Shown here piece after piece: positions 32,173-43,806 of a DNA stretch of 64,000 nt. Position 1 is the first letter of the stretch; the number at the start of each line of letters is the position of its first letter. The stretch is from assembly GCA_037501455.1 (NCBI GenBank), contig CM074862.1, positions 85,335,501-85,399,500 on the forward strand. Direction: 5' to 3'. The notes under the pieces were generated by a model. The model was not told the origin of the DNA and did not search any database. It saw nothing but the letters and a program-made list of their open reading frames with translations. Source of the stretch: Lantana camara (taxonomy: Eukaryota; Streptophyta; Magnoliopsida; Lamiales; Verbenaceae). A program made the position numbers and the translations under genes.

Positions 32173-33085
32173 TATAAATATATATATCCATCCCTAACCC
32201 TAATTTCCCAAAAATCCCAATTCCCTTTCTGTTGATGAATCTCCTCTCTCCTCCGCCGTAGTCGCTCTCTCTTGCAAGGGAACATGTTCCTTCGCAGATC
32301 TATAAGAGTCTGCCCTATTAGGTCGAATTGCTCTTGAAAATTATCATGTTTGTTGTATGATTTTCGCCAAATAGTAGGAATCAATAGATGTTTCTTTGTT
32401 TGGTCCTTGTACTCGTTACTCTTTGTAGATGAACTATGCCATAGGCAATACAAAAGATATCATGTGAATGCTTGGCGAATCCTCTGTAAAAAAACAAAGG
32501 AACCCTGGAAAATGACGATTGATGATTTACTGTATTGGTTAATTTCTAATAATAAATGAACAATCGCGTTTTCCAGGGTTTCTTTTGTTTTTATACAGAA
32601 TGTCCACCAAGCATCTCATCATGAGTATCTTTTGTATTGCACATTCATAGTTTTTCTACAGTGGCTAACGACCTAGTGCAAGGCCAAACAAGGAAATCTA
32701 TTGATTGTTGCTATTTGGCAACAAGTCTTACTAAAATGACAATTTTCATGTGCATTTCAATCAAATATGGCAGATTTGTGTGATTAAAGAGGAAGACAAT
32801 ATTACAAATTGTGAGCCTGCACTGTGATTGTGTTGTATTGTAACGTCTTACAAAAATATTTAAAGGACCTAGAAATTGATCGAATGCTAGACCTTTAGAA
32901 GCATGAAATCGAGTAATGCACTGTTAGCCTGCACTGTAATTAAAGTTTTGAATTTTTTATGTAGAAAATTAGACTCCACAGATCTACAAATTACAAGGAA
33001 AAAACAAAATAAAACAAAGGGAAAAATTACAAATTATAATTCTTTAGAGATACATATTAAATTAAGTAAATGTATCAAGTATTCG
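32173..33085. other. Spacer with a hairpin and palindromes, no gene
   Basis: Apart from the hairpin at 32444-32643, it contains palindrome-family members at 32879 and 32908. No credible open frame. Confidence 0.45.
32444..32643. repeat. Imperfect ~200-nt hairpin, possible small-RNA precursor
   Basis: The left arm 32444-32525 (GCAATACAAAAGATATCATG ... CAAAGGAACCCTGGAAAA) pairs with the right arm 32561-32643 (TTTTCCAGGGTTTCTTTTG ... CATGAGTATCTTTTGTATTGC) with scattered mismatches and a loop of about 35 bases. The shape resembles a young MIRNA or a small MITE; nothing in the sequence proves expression. Confidence 0.6.
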
Positions 33086-33556
33086 TGTAATAGCCTAAGG
33101 TGCTTGTCCCACATCGGTTGGAGAGGGGAACAAAGCCTCCTTTATAAGGGGGTGGATACCTTTCCCTTGTTGAGGCCTTTTCCCGGATGGTGATCTTAGC
33201 CATTGGGCGGAACAAAACCGTGAGGGTGGTGTCGCTTAGCCCACCAAAGCGGACAATATCGACAGGCGGGTTTTCGGGCTGTTACAAATGGTATCAGAGC
33301 CGGGGCCCGGGCCGGTGTGCCAGCGAGGACGCTGGGCCCTCTTAGGGGGGTGGACTGTAATAGCCTAAGGTGCTTGTCCCACATCGGTTGGAGAGGGGAA
33401 CAAAGCCTCCTTTATAAGGGGGTGGATACCTTTCCCTTGTTGAGGCCTTTTCCTGGATGGTGATCTTAGCCATTGGGCGGAACAAAACCGTGAGGGTGGT
33501 GTCGCTTAGCCCACCAAAGCGGACAATATCGACAGGTGGGTTTTCGGGCTGTTACA
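33086..33556 (+). mobile_element. TRIM retrotransposon, two LTRs
   Basis: LTRs 33086-33286 and 33356-33556 (201 bases each, TGTAATAGCC...GGGCTGTTACA) differ by only a few bases. The 69-base internal domain starts AATGGTATCAGAGCCGGGG (initiator Met primer site) and ends TTAGGGGGGTGGAC (polypurine tract). The 5-bp duplication ATTCG flanks it (33081-33085, 33557-33561). It is the same family as 29477-30370 in the opposite orientation. Near-identical LTRs indicate a young insertion. Confidence 0.93.
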
Positions 33557-33849
33557 ATTCGTGTTATTGCTATGCATAGAATATTAAGTAAATCAGAGAA
33601 TCTTACAAATTACAAACGGAAAAAAAAAATTGTACTCGATCCATTTGATCGAGTAATCGATCTGAATGATCTAGCACTCGATTCCATACCTCATCTTCTT
33701 GAATTACAAAAAACACAAAATAAACATCCGATCAAGTACTTGATTAGCTATTCGATTCCTCGACACCCTGGTCCCTCGTAGTCCTTTTATGAACCTTTTA
33801 TCCACACTTTGAACAAGTATTGTATCTTTTTCTTCCCTCAGAAGGTGCC
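33557..33849. repeat. 3' region of the transposase gene with palindrome cluster
   Basis: Several palindrome-family members occur between 33632 and 33768, including GATCGAGTAATCGATC, ATCTAGCACTCGATT and GATCAAGTACTTGATTAG. They lie just downstream of the transposase coding sequence. Confidence 0.6.
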
Positions 33850-36114
33850 CGGAATCGAAGCATCCTTTTTCTTCCAACACGAACCTTGAGTGGTGGTGGA
33901 TTTACTAGTTTTATACCTATATCTTCAGGCAAATCCCACTGTAACTTTGGAGGTGTATGGAATATTGTCTCCGAATATGCAAGTATGTAATACTCAACGG
34001 TGTAAAATTTGGAGCATAAGGAATATATTCTTTGTCCAAACTATTCTTGATTTTGCTCCGTTAACACCGATAATGTATGGGGGCAGGGGGATCTTATCCA
34101 CCTGGAAGACACCACATGTGCATGTCATATTTTTCAAGTCAACCATAACGTCAGCTCCAAGTCCGCGAATAGAAAATTCATAAGCAGTGAAATGTTGTGC
34201 AATGCAACCTTTAGCTTTCTCCAAATTACTTCGTAGAACTTTCTCTTTTGATGGCACCAGGATTGTATTGCAATTGATCATGTCCGTTCGCCGAGTTAGG
34301 AACCAACCAGCCAAAATTCGTATGAGTGACTCAAACAGAACAGGGATAGGAAACTCTCTTTCAGTTCGAATCCTTGAATTAATAGACTCGGCAATGTTGC
34401 TAGTCAGAACATCATACCTGTTTGATTTAGAATGTACCCGACTCCATAATTCAAAACCAACCTCATTCTTCAAGTATTCCGCTGCACGTTTGTGAAGACG
34501 TTCGATCTCTTTGTAGTGCTCCATAAAATCATCGACAGTGTATGCTTTGACTGCCCTGAAAAATGGCTCAAGGATCGAACTTTTTTTAAAGTGTTGTTTC
34601 AAGTTCTCCGATAAGTGCTTGGTACAAAATCCATGATTTGCCTTAGGATAAACCTTGGCCACAACATTTTTAATGGAAACATGTCTATTGGATATTATAC
34701 AGAGATCGTCACTATCGGGTGCTATCCTTTTTAAATTGTTAAAAAACCATTCCCATGATGCATTATTTTCTGAATCGACCACTGCCCATGCAATAGGATA
34801 CATATGGTTCTCACTATCTTGTGCAGTAGCCAATAACATAGTACCATCATATCTACCGGTCAAAAAGCAACCGTCAACGGCTAACACCTTGCGCATGAAT
34901 GTAAAACCCCGTATGCAAGGGCCAAATGCAACAAAAAAATGAAGAAACCTGTCTTTGTTGTCAAAAACCAATTCAGTTATGCTTCCTTCATTCCTACTTG
35001 TGAGCATATAACGATATGCATCTATAATTGCATATCCATGCTCAGGTGAGCCTCTGGCAATATTCTTTGCATGTATTCTGCCATCCAACACTTCCAGTAA
35101 CTAACCTTGAACCCCAATTGAAGTTCGATGTACTTTTTAATTTCGCCTAGTGTGGTACCTTTCCCGTCAATAAACAGGTGTTTCGCTAACTCCCCAATAA
35201 TTTTTATGGTTGCCTGTTGATGATCATTAGTTATCTGTTCCAACCCACAACTGTGAATCCGATTATACTTTCGGAGGATAAATTTGTCAGAATTGGGATA
35301 TTTAACACACCGAACCCGCCACTTGCAATCCTTGGAATAACATCGAAGAACAAGAATGGACTTTGTTGATTTTATTGTTCGGAATTGGAAGCTTCTCTTG
35401 CATGCAACTAGGTTGAGCTTCATAATGGCATCTTGTTTGTTTATAAACTCTTCATCATCATTAAAATCTGAACCATCATCCCACGTATGACTTTCAATCC
35501 TGACCTCTGGATTATCATAACATATGATGGCTTCTTCCTCATTAATACATTGATTGGGCACTTCTTCCTCAGATGGATATTGAGGATCTTCATTACAACA
35601 ATTTACCATTTCTACAGCATCACTTGTATAGTTAACAATGCCATTATCAGGAAGAGTGAAGTCTTCATCGTTGTTATCAGGGAGATTGAAGTCTTCATAA
35701 TTATGTTGGTATTGATCATCTTCATCCTGAGTAGTAAACCCGGTTGTATCAACATGTTCGGATTCTGTTTGACTCTCCCTCCTATCAAAAGAAACCTTTA
35801 AAATGGGCCTCCAACCCTGAGGAGAGATATCGGCGAAGTAAACTTGAAGGTCGCGATCAGACTTTATTTCAGTTGGATGACAAGTTGGAGGTGCACTTGT
35901 AAGAAAATATTTCACATGAACATCATCATGGGAGCAAACAAGTCTTGATTTTTCAATAACATCACTTATCAACATTTGAAATGTAGTCTCGTTGCTCACA
36001 AGAAGAGCAGTCGTTTGCTTGTTGTCTGCAACCCAATTCCAACATGTGGATTCTTCTTCCCACACTCCAAATTCAACTTCAACAACAAGTTTTGATAAAA
36101 CCCAGTCGTCATTC
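33850..36114 (-). pseudogene. MuDR-type MULE transposase (mudrA-like), main exon
   Basis: Exon 2 follows a GTATAG acceptor at 36115 and is in phase with exon 1 at 46224-46246. It starts with NDDWVLSKLVVEVEFGVW, has an acidic stretch, then the MuDR zinc-finger DNA-binding region (KSILVLRCYSKDCKWRVRC ... IHSCG), the MULE catalytic domain (FMRKVLAVDGCFL, YPIAWAVVDSEN, HGFCTKHLSENLKQHF, NIAESINSRIR) and a SWIM zinc finger (CTCGVFQVDKIP, then CPH in another frame). The C-terminal tail with GRKKD ends near 33850. It should cut and insert the element at its ends. It is dead: frameshifts near 35080 and 34085, a stop near 34040, and the conserved Asp of the SDRH motif is Asn (SNRH). Confidence 0.85.
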
Positions 36115-36517
36115 CTATACACAGTCGGAAAGAATATTTAATTAATCATGCATGGAGTAGAACTTTAAATAAAAAAAATTAGGTCTAGTACTCGATATAA
36201 ATAATGGATAACCCGATACATGATCAAACACTAGATTCCCATGGTCGAGTACTAGATGTATATCAATCGCGTGTTCGACCTAAGGAATCGGGTACTCGAT
36301 CAGGGTTATAAGCTATTAAGGAAGAAAACCCTATCGAATGAACACGTCGTATGAAAATAATTAACCATACATGCAGTATAAAATTAAGAAAAAAAATTGA
36401 TCTAGTACTCGACAAGATATGATCTATCACTAGATATATGATCGAGCACTAGATACCTTTAATCTAGTACTCGACCACGGTTATGGGAATGAAGAAAACC
36501 AATGAACATGTTGTATG
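36115..36517. repeat. Intron 1 of the transposase gene with palindrome clusters
   Basis: Palindrome-family members are dense at 36184-36300 and 36400-36480: for example TCTAGTACTCGATAT, GGTCGAGTACTAGATG, GATCGAGCACTAGATA and ATCTAGTACTCGACC. The intron is split here by the copia element. Confidence 0.7.
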
Positions 36518-37694
36518 TGTTGGGATAAATGCCCTGAAAATCCAATTATATTGTAAATATTTTGGATTAATAAAACTGAAATTATAGCAAGTTATGAGTA
36601 TTTTACAAATTTAATAATTAATGACTTGTGATGGTATTTTTATATGAAATGTGTTTCATAGAAAAAGACTTTAAATATCAAGAATCACGTGTCATTAAAG
36701 TTCTAGTCAGTATGATAAGAAGATGTTCTTATCAAGACTATAACGTTATATAAGATGATTAGTCTTTCGTCATAGGGAAATGGAGTTTCCGATTATGACA
36801 CATTGATCACTTTCAATGAGATTGGAAACATCGAACTGGACCACTAAGATTGTTCATTTTGTACTACTATCTAAAATGAACAAAATCTCGGAAGCGTTAG
36901 ACTCTTAATCCTGGTAGTGTTTCTACTTTAGACATGTAGTGTTAATCACTGTGATGTACTCAGAAGTAAGGTCTCGGTAACGGGTGGCCAAAATATTTTG
37001 TACGTTCGGTGATTACATGAAATGTGCTAAAGAAAAATATTGATCGAGGGATCTGTAGCCTTGCTGGAAGGTTAAAGATATCCCTGAAATAGATTTTCAA
37101 AAGTTCAAATAAAACTTTGGCCAAAGTACTTCGTGTGTGCGTCACCGAAGTTGTATGTTGAATGTGTTTCACATACAGGGAATTTGAACTTAAGGCAAAT
37201 CAAGAATTTCAGATTGGAAGTAAAAAATAAATGATCGTAGTATTGATTTATTTTTCATGGATATATGTACAGAGGAGTAAAATACAAAATTATTCTAGAT
37301 CGAGAAATTCGGGAATAATTTAATTAATTTTAGAGTTCAATAATATTTATTTAGTGGAATTAAATATTGCTAAACGGTAATCAATTATTGTCATGTGATG
37401 ATAATAGATTAACCCGTTTGGAGCTAAAATTAATTAGTCCTGCAGGTCCCCCCGCAAGCCCCAACGAGGATCGAAGAGAAAATATTAAAAGGAGAGAGAG
37501 AAATATTTTTTCAAAAGAGTTTGAAAATAGCCAAATAATTTATTTTGAGAAAATAAATTAAATTCCAAAGATTTGGAAATGCCCGGAATTTTATTTTGGA
37601 GAAAATAAAATTTTCAAAAAAAAAAAAAAAGTTTTTGATGACGTGGCAGAAGTGCTGCCACGTCAGCGGGTCAGCCTCTGGGTGGCGCTGACAG

Positions 37695-37945
37695 GGCGCC
37701 ACGTGGACGATGTAGATTGAGCCGCGTTAGCGCGTGTCAACGGCCCAGATCATGCTGACTGAAAAGTCAACAGGTCGTGGAAGCGGGCCATCGGGTCGGG
37801 TCACCGGGCAGGGTCGGTACATGGTTTGTCCGACCCGGACACGTGGACGAATAGGATTCCAACACGTGTCCATGGGTCAGACCAAGTTGAACCGGTCTAC
37901 GCGTTGAACTGCCGGTTGGACCGGACCGGGCCGGCCACGTGGTAG
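37695..37945 (+). promoter_or_regulatory. G-box cluster in the copia LTR promoter
   Basis: Four CACGTG cores occur in about 250 bases: GCCACGTGGACG, GACACGTGGACG, AACACGTGTCC and GGCCACGTGGTAG. Equivalents stand in the 3' LTR (about 44978-45240), and two remain in the solo LTR (about 49050 and 49071). CACGTG is the core bound by plant bZIP/bHLH factors, including ABA and light pathways; the link to any stress is inference. Confidence 0.6.
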
Positions 37946-38158
37946 CTGCTTGTGGCAGCGTGCCCCTCACACGCGCCAAGTATACAGCCGCCACATGGGC
38001 GGCACGTGCGGGCGCGTGTGGACTCCGTTGGGCGCGTGCCCAGTGCCGCCTTGCTTGCCTTGGAGTGCACTACACTCCGGTGTGTCCTGATTGGCCTTTC
38101 GAACTTGAGAGCTATGCCAAAAAATGAGAAAATGCCACGGAGGTCCCTTAATGTTTGC

Positions 38159-38166
38159 TATAAATA
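38159..38166 (+). promoter_or_regulatory. TATA box of the copia 5' LTR
   Basis: GCTATAAATAGGGGC, a strong plant TATA context, is repeated at 45453-45460 in the 3' LTR. In the solo LTR the site is degraded (ATTTTATGGGCAATGC). Transcription would start about 30 bases downstream. Confidence 0.75.
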
Positions 38167-38747
38167 GGGGCTTCACTTTCATATTTCAGTAGATCAATTC
38201 TAGCATTCCGTTTCTCTGTTTTGAAAGCCATTCGATTCTCTCTCTCTCTAGATTAATTAATCCTAATTAAGGATTAATTAATACTTAATTAAGTGGTTAT
38301 ATAATTAATATATATTCCACTTAATTAATAGAAAATAGGGATTTTCTGAAATTAGAAAAAAGGGTTTTTCTAGAAAATATTTTCTCAAAGTAGTTAGTGA
38401 AATACTGCCGGAGCCCACACTCCAATTTCTTAATCGGGGATATTGAGGAGAAGCTCTGCCGGTTTCACGGAAAAATATCGAGGTGCTGGAAAAGTGTCGT
38501 TGGTAGCCAATTTTGCAGTACGGTAATACCGTTATACTGCTGCAATTAATATTTGCATATTGTGATTATATGCTAGATGATTTAAATTTATGTTATCAAT
38601 GTCTGTATATATTAGAGTTATGCTACCCGATTTGTTCCGCTTCTTATTAAAATATTTTAGAAATATTTTGATAACGAGGTTATGGCGAATTTTTTTGAAA
38701 TATTACGCTATACCGACACTCTGTCTCGGGCCCGCCACACCAACAAC

Positions 38748-38760
38748 TGGTATCAGAGCG
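38748..38760 (+). other. Primer binding site of the copia element
   Basis: TGGTATCAGAGCG two bases after the LTR end, initiator Met tRNA type. Confidence 0.85.
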
Positions 38761-39866
38761 GGGCTCTGATTATATACTCGCATTGATAAAGTATAAGATG
38801 CATAATTTTAAATCTGATACTGTGCACGTAAATTCTGTCTAAGGAGGTTGGTTTTTAAGTGGGACCGTTGTGACCCCTCCAATCTTTCCTGGGAATTTGT
38901 GTGGAATGGTAATTTTCTAGGAATCGATTTTAATAATCTTCCTGGTTAATTGCCGAATCAGTAAATATGATTTAAATTAAGTGATAATTTATAACATATT
39001 TACTTAAAGGGCCATTAAAATTTTAAGCGTGACAATTATGTGATAATTGTTTGCAAGCATGCTTTAATTTTAAATATGGCATGATAATATGAGATATTAT
39101 AGTGTTTCAATTATGCATGTTTTATTTAATGTGATTAGATAAATAATGTTTAATAAAGATTAAACACGATGCATAACTGGATTAATATTTTTTGGCCTTA
39201 TTAATAAAGAGTTATTAAAACCTTAAAATATTATTAGGATTATTTAATAATCCTAGTGAGAGAATATTAATTAGATTAATTAATTCCAACAATAAGACGC
39301 CAAAAGTGATTATTTAATAATCAAAGATAATCCACAAATTCTATAAAATTCAAGTGGGAGCAAGATGAAAATAGTTGGATTCTCACGACCTCCATTACCC
39401 GTCTATAGTATAGTAGATATATACTACTCCCTTCGGCAGGTATATATTCACGGTAGACGAGATTAGACTTCTTCAGATAGAATGAAGTACGGGAAAAGTC
39501 AGCTCGACCACGCCTCCGTGGAGTGTTTGATCTACTCGTACGAATTTCTAAGTAATGGTGTACACTTGACTAAGTGATGTATTAACCTCCCTTCGGAGCT
39601 ATGTTACATTCACTTAGAGGCCAAGGTTGACGTGGTGGATTAACATAGTTTGGTAAGAGTTACCTAGATGACATGTCAATTAAGATTAATTCTTACTTTT
39701 CTAAGCGGTTTTCGACCTCGCTTACGGGGAGTCAACTGCGGTTAGATAAGTCACCATTGCGTAAACCAAAAATGCTTACGTGAATTTCATTTATTGGTTA
39801 AACGCAAAAGAAGTAAAATACAGAATCATAACTTGCACTATTTTAAAATATTTCAGTTTTAAACAA
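38761..39866 (+). other. Copia 5' leader, non-coding
   Basis: About 1.1 kb between the PBS and the gag start, AT-rich, with no open frame of note. Short imperfect inverted texts (GTATAGTAGATATATACTAC at about 39412) could fold in the genomic RNA. Confidence 0.5.
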
Positions 39867-40680
39867 TGACGACCGCTAGCCGGCTTCAATCGATCCTAAA
39901 GGACAATAGACTTGAAGGATCTAACTATGCTGGCTGGAAAATGAATCTCGACATCGTGTTTGATCACGAGAATGTGAAACAAGTGCTCACTGAACCTTGT
40001 CCGAGGGTGTCGGAAACTACGGTCAACAAGATATGAGAAATGTTTACGCCAATTGGATCAAGTCCAATGATTTGGCTAGGTCTTATATCCTGGCATCGGT
40101 CTCCAATGTTCTTAAGCATCAAATGCATGAAATGCCAACTTCTAGGAACATGATGGATCATCTCCATCAAATGTTTGGAGGACAGAATCGAGCCAAGAGG
40201 CTCGAATTGATGAGAAGGCTGTTAGTTTCCAACATGTCTGAGGGATCACCTGTTCAGGATCATGTTATGAACATGATGGCTTGCCTGAACGAAATTGAAA
40301 GCCTTGGTGCTAAATTTGATGATCTCAGTAAATAGGATATGATCCTATGCTCTCTGCCAAAGTCGTTCGACACATTCAAGCAAAATTATTTCATGAATAA
40401 ATTGGATTTTTCTCTGCCTGAATTGATAAATGAACTTAAAGTGGCAGAGGGAGTGATGAAAGCTAAGGGAACTGTTCTCCTGGCACAAGCATCAACTTCC
40501 ACGGCTCCAAAAGTCAATAAGTGGAAAAAGGGAAAGATTCTCAATCCCAAGAAAAAGGTTCAGAAGAAGAAGGGTAAACCTAGCAAAGGAAAATGTTTCC
40601 ACTGCGGAGAAAATAGACACTGAAAGAGGAATTGTCCAAAATACTTAGCAAGTCTTCCTGCTAAGCCATCTGGACAAGGT
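39867..40680 (+). pseudogene. Copia Gag remnant
   Basis: The start ATG at 39867 gives MTTASRLQSILKDNRLEG, the usual N terminus of Tork/Angela-type Gag. A frameshift follows near 40000-40015. The frame 39997-40335 then encodes the UBN2-type capsid region (LMRRLLVSNMSEG, EIESLGAKFDDLS), and a TAG replaces Gln at 40333. The frame 40339-40623 includes basic KKKGKPSKGKC and a zinc knuckle CFHCGENRH, where a TGA replaces Trp. The protein would package element RNA. Confidence 0.85.
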
Positions 40681-43600
40681 ATATCGATATCTTGTTTAAT
40701 AGAATTATGTTTAATTGGAAGTCCACCAGATTCCTGGTGTGTGGACTCGGGTTCAACCAATCATATCTGTAATTCGTTGCAGGGGGTTCAAGCTAACCAG
40801 AAAGCTTGAAGATGGCGAGATACAACTACTGCTCGGGGATAATACAAGTATATCTGTATTAGCAGGAGGAACTGTAAATTTGTATTTTGACGATAGGGTT
40901 TTGATGTTGAAAGACACTTTGTACATACCGTGTGTTCGCAGAAATCTGATTTCTGTGAGTTGTTTAATAAATAATGGTTTCAATGTTTGTTTTGAACAAA
41001 ATTTTACCATTAAGCAAAATAAAAGGTTTATTTGCTCTGGCACGATAAAAGATGGTCTTTTCTTGTTATACCCCGATAAAAACCCTAATTCCGAACTTAA
41101 CACTACTAAGCTTGACTTACCATCCAAAAGAAAAACTCCTATGCCTAACGAGGCATACAAGTGGCATTTACGTCTTGGTCATATTAATCAAAATAGGATC
41201 CAAAGACCAATTTCTGATGAATTGTTAAGTCCCTTGGACTTAACAGAACTACCAGTTTGTGAATCCTGCTTGGAAGGTAAAATGACCAAGAGATCTTTTA
41301 AATCTAAAGGCAATCGAGCCACGGAATTGCTTGAGTTAATTCATACGGATGTGTGTGGTCCTATGAGTATTCAAGCAAGAGGAGGCTTTGAGTATTTCAT
41401 CACTTTCACGGATGATTACTCCAGATACGGATACGTTTATTGATGAGATATAAGTCTGAATCTTTTGAAAAGTTCAAAGAATTCAAGGCTGAAGTTGAAA
41501 ATCAAACTGGAAAACGTATCAAAAAACTTCGATCAGATCGTGGTGGTGAGTATCTGTCTACAGAGTTTCTAGAATTTCTCACTGCAAATGGGATTAGATC
41601 TCAATTTTCTGCACCGGGTACACCCCAGCAGAACGGTGTTGCAGAAAGGAGAAATAGAACTCTGATGGAAATGGTAAGATATATGATGAGTCATGCTACC
41701 CTACCAAGTTCGTTTTGGGGCTTTGCACTTGAAACGGCGGTACACATATTAAACCTTGTTCCATCCAAGTCGGTTCCTAAAACACTAATGGAACTATGGC
41801 GAAGGCGAAAGCCCAGTGTCTCCTATCTTCGGATATGGAGAACCCCAGCTCATGTGTTAAGGAAGGATCCTGACTAGTTGGAATCAAGAACAGAGGTTTG
41901 CTTGTTCATAGGTCATTCTAAAGGAACAAGAGGTGGTATATTTTACGATCCGCGATATCACAAAGTGTTTGTAAGCACTAATGCTAAATATCTCGAAGAT
42001 GATTTCGTAAATGGCCACAAGGGTAGAAGCAAAATTGTGTTAGAAGAAATGACAACATCAGATTTTGAATTCCAAGAACCCGTAGTAACTGAAAATGTGT
42101 TAGATACATATGATGTATCAGATACAGCATATGATGTAGGGACAAGTACACAACTGGCTCGTCATAGTGGGAGGATTGTCAGGACACCTGATAGATACCT
42201 AGGATTAACCTAAGTGGTTGAATCTGAAGTATCTGATCCTATCACATATGATGAAGCTATAAAGGATATAGACGCTGACCGTTGGGTCAGAGCCATGGAA
42301 TCTGAATTAGATTCAATGTATTCCAATGAAGTCTGGGAACTTGTAGAGGCGCCTGAGGCTATTAAACCTATTGGATGCAAATGGGTATACAAGAGAAAAA
42401 GAGGAGTGGACGGAAAGGTTAAGACCTTTAAAGCAAGGCTTGTGGCAAAGGGTTATACCCAGAAAGAAGGTATCGATTATGACGAAACCTTGTCGCCTGT
42501 AGCAATGCTTAAGTCCATAAGAATTCTCCTATCCATTGCTGCTCATTTTGATTATGAGATTTGGCAAATGGATGTAAAGACTGCCTTCTTGAACGGGCAC
42601 CTTCAAGAAGAAATATATATGGCTCAACCTGAAGGCTTTATAGCCAGAAATCAGGAGCATATGGTATGCAAGCTTGATAGATCTATTTATGGTTTTAAGC
42701 AAGCGTCTAGATCATGGAACATCAGATTTAATAAGGCAATTTAATCCTTTGGATTTATACAATTACCTGATGAACCATGTGTGTACAAGAGATATCATGA
42801 TAGTGTTGTAACATTTTTAGTTTTATACGTGGACGATATTCTGCTCATTGGGAATGATACAGGAATATTGTCAGCAGTTAAGATTTGGTTATCAAATTAG
42901 TTTAACATGAAAGACCTAGGTAAAACCAGTTATATTCTAGGGATCAGACTTTGTCGTGATCGTAAGAATAAAATCATTGATTGATCACAAGCAGAATATA
43001 TAGATAAGATGTTGGCAAGATATAATATGGCGAATTCTAAGAAAGGATCGTTACCTTTCAGACATAGAGTTCATTTGTCTCGGGATCAGTGTCCCAAGAA
43101 CCCAGAAAAGATAGAAGAAATGAAAGATGTTTCGTATGCTTCGGTAGTCGGAACGCTCATGTATGCCATGTTATGTACAAGGCCAGATATCTGTTATGCT
43201 GTAGGTCTAGTAAGCAGATATCAGTCAAACCCTAGACCCCAACACTGGATAGCTGTAAAGCATATATTAAAGTACTTGAGAAGGACTCGGGATTATATGC
43301 TTGTCTATCGCAGTGATGAGCTCATTCCTATAGGGTACACAGATTTGGATTTTCAATTTGATTTGGATTCTAGGCGTTCGACGTCTGGATACGTGTTTAC
43401 TCTAGGAGGAGCAGCCGTAAGTTAGAGAAGTATTAAGCAAACTTGCATTGCTGACTCCACCATGGAAGCCGAATAGGTGGCAGCTTATTGGTTCCGAAAA
43501 TTTCCTAATGGATCTAGAAGTCATCAAGGACGAACTTACACCTATCACATTGTACTGTGACAATGCTGGAACGTTGGCCAACTCCAAGGAACCTCGAAGT

Positions 43601-43790
43601 CATAAACGTGCAAAGCACATCGAGAGGAAGTTTCACATTATACGTGATTATGTGGAACGTGGAGAAGTGGCAGTAGTGAAAATTGACTCAGTAAACAATC
43701 TAGAAGATCCCTTCACTAAGACTTTGGTGCAAAAGAGTTTTGACACTCATGTAGAAGGGATAGGCCTTAGAGATGTAGCCAATTGGATTT
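40681..43790 (+). pseudogene. Copia Pol remnant (protease, integrase, RT, RNase H)
   Basis: Visible in order: protease (SWCVDSGSTNHICN, near 40734), GAG-pre-integrase HHCC-like region (KWHLRLGHINQNRIQ, CESCLEGKMTKRSF), integrase core ([38 protein letters not shown]), RT (PIGCKWVYKRKRGVDGKVK, QMDVKTAFLNG, CKLDRSIYGFKQ, LYVDDILLIGND), RNase H (TRPDICYAVGLVSRYQS, GYTDLD, TLYCDNAGTLANS, KHIERKFHIIRD). Stops interrupt it at about 41877, 42211, 42742, 42898, 42981, 43423 and 43473, plus a one-base deletion near 41441. Most stops fit C-to-T change of CAA, CAG, CGA or TGG codons. Confidence 0.92.
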
Positions 43791-43806
43791 AGGGCAAGTG
43801 GGAGTT
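43791..43806 (+). other. Copia polypurine tract
   Basis: AGGGCAAGTGGGAGTT directly before the 3' LTR; GGGCAAGTGGGAG is the standard copia form. Confidence 0.85.

Larger units (their letters stand above)
36518..38745 (+). repeat. Copia 5' LTR (2.23 kb)
   Basis: TGTTGGGATAAATGCC...CCGCCACACCAACA. Matches 43807-46038 and the solo LTR 47699-49929. A TATA box is at 38159 and a G-box-rich stretch lies at about 37695-37945. Confidence 0.95.

Noticed and set aside
34187..34942. Plus-strand frames across the transposase
   Set aside because: Antisense shadows of the minus-strand MULE transposase.
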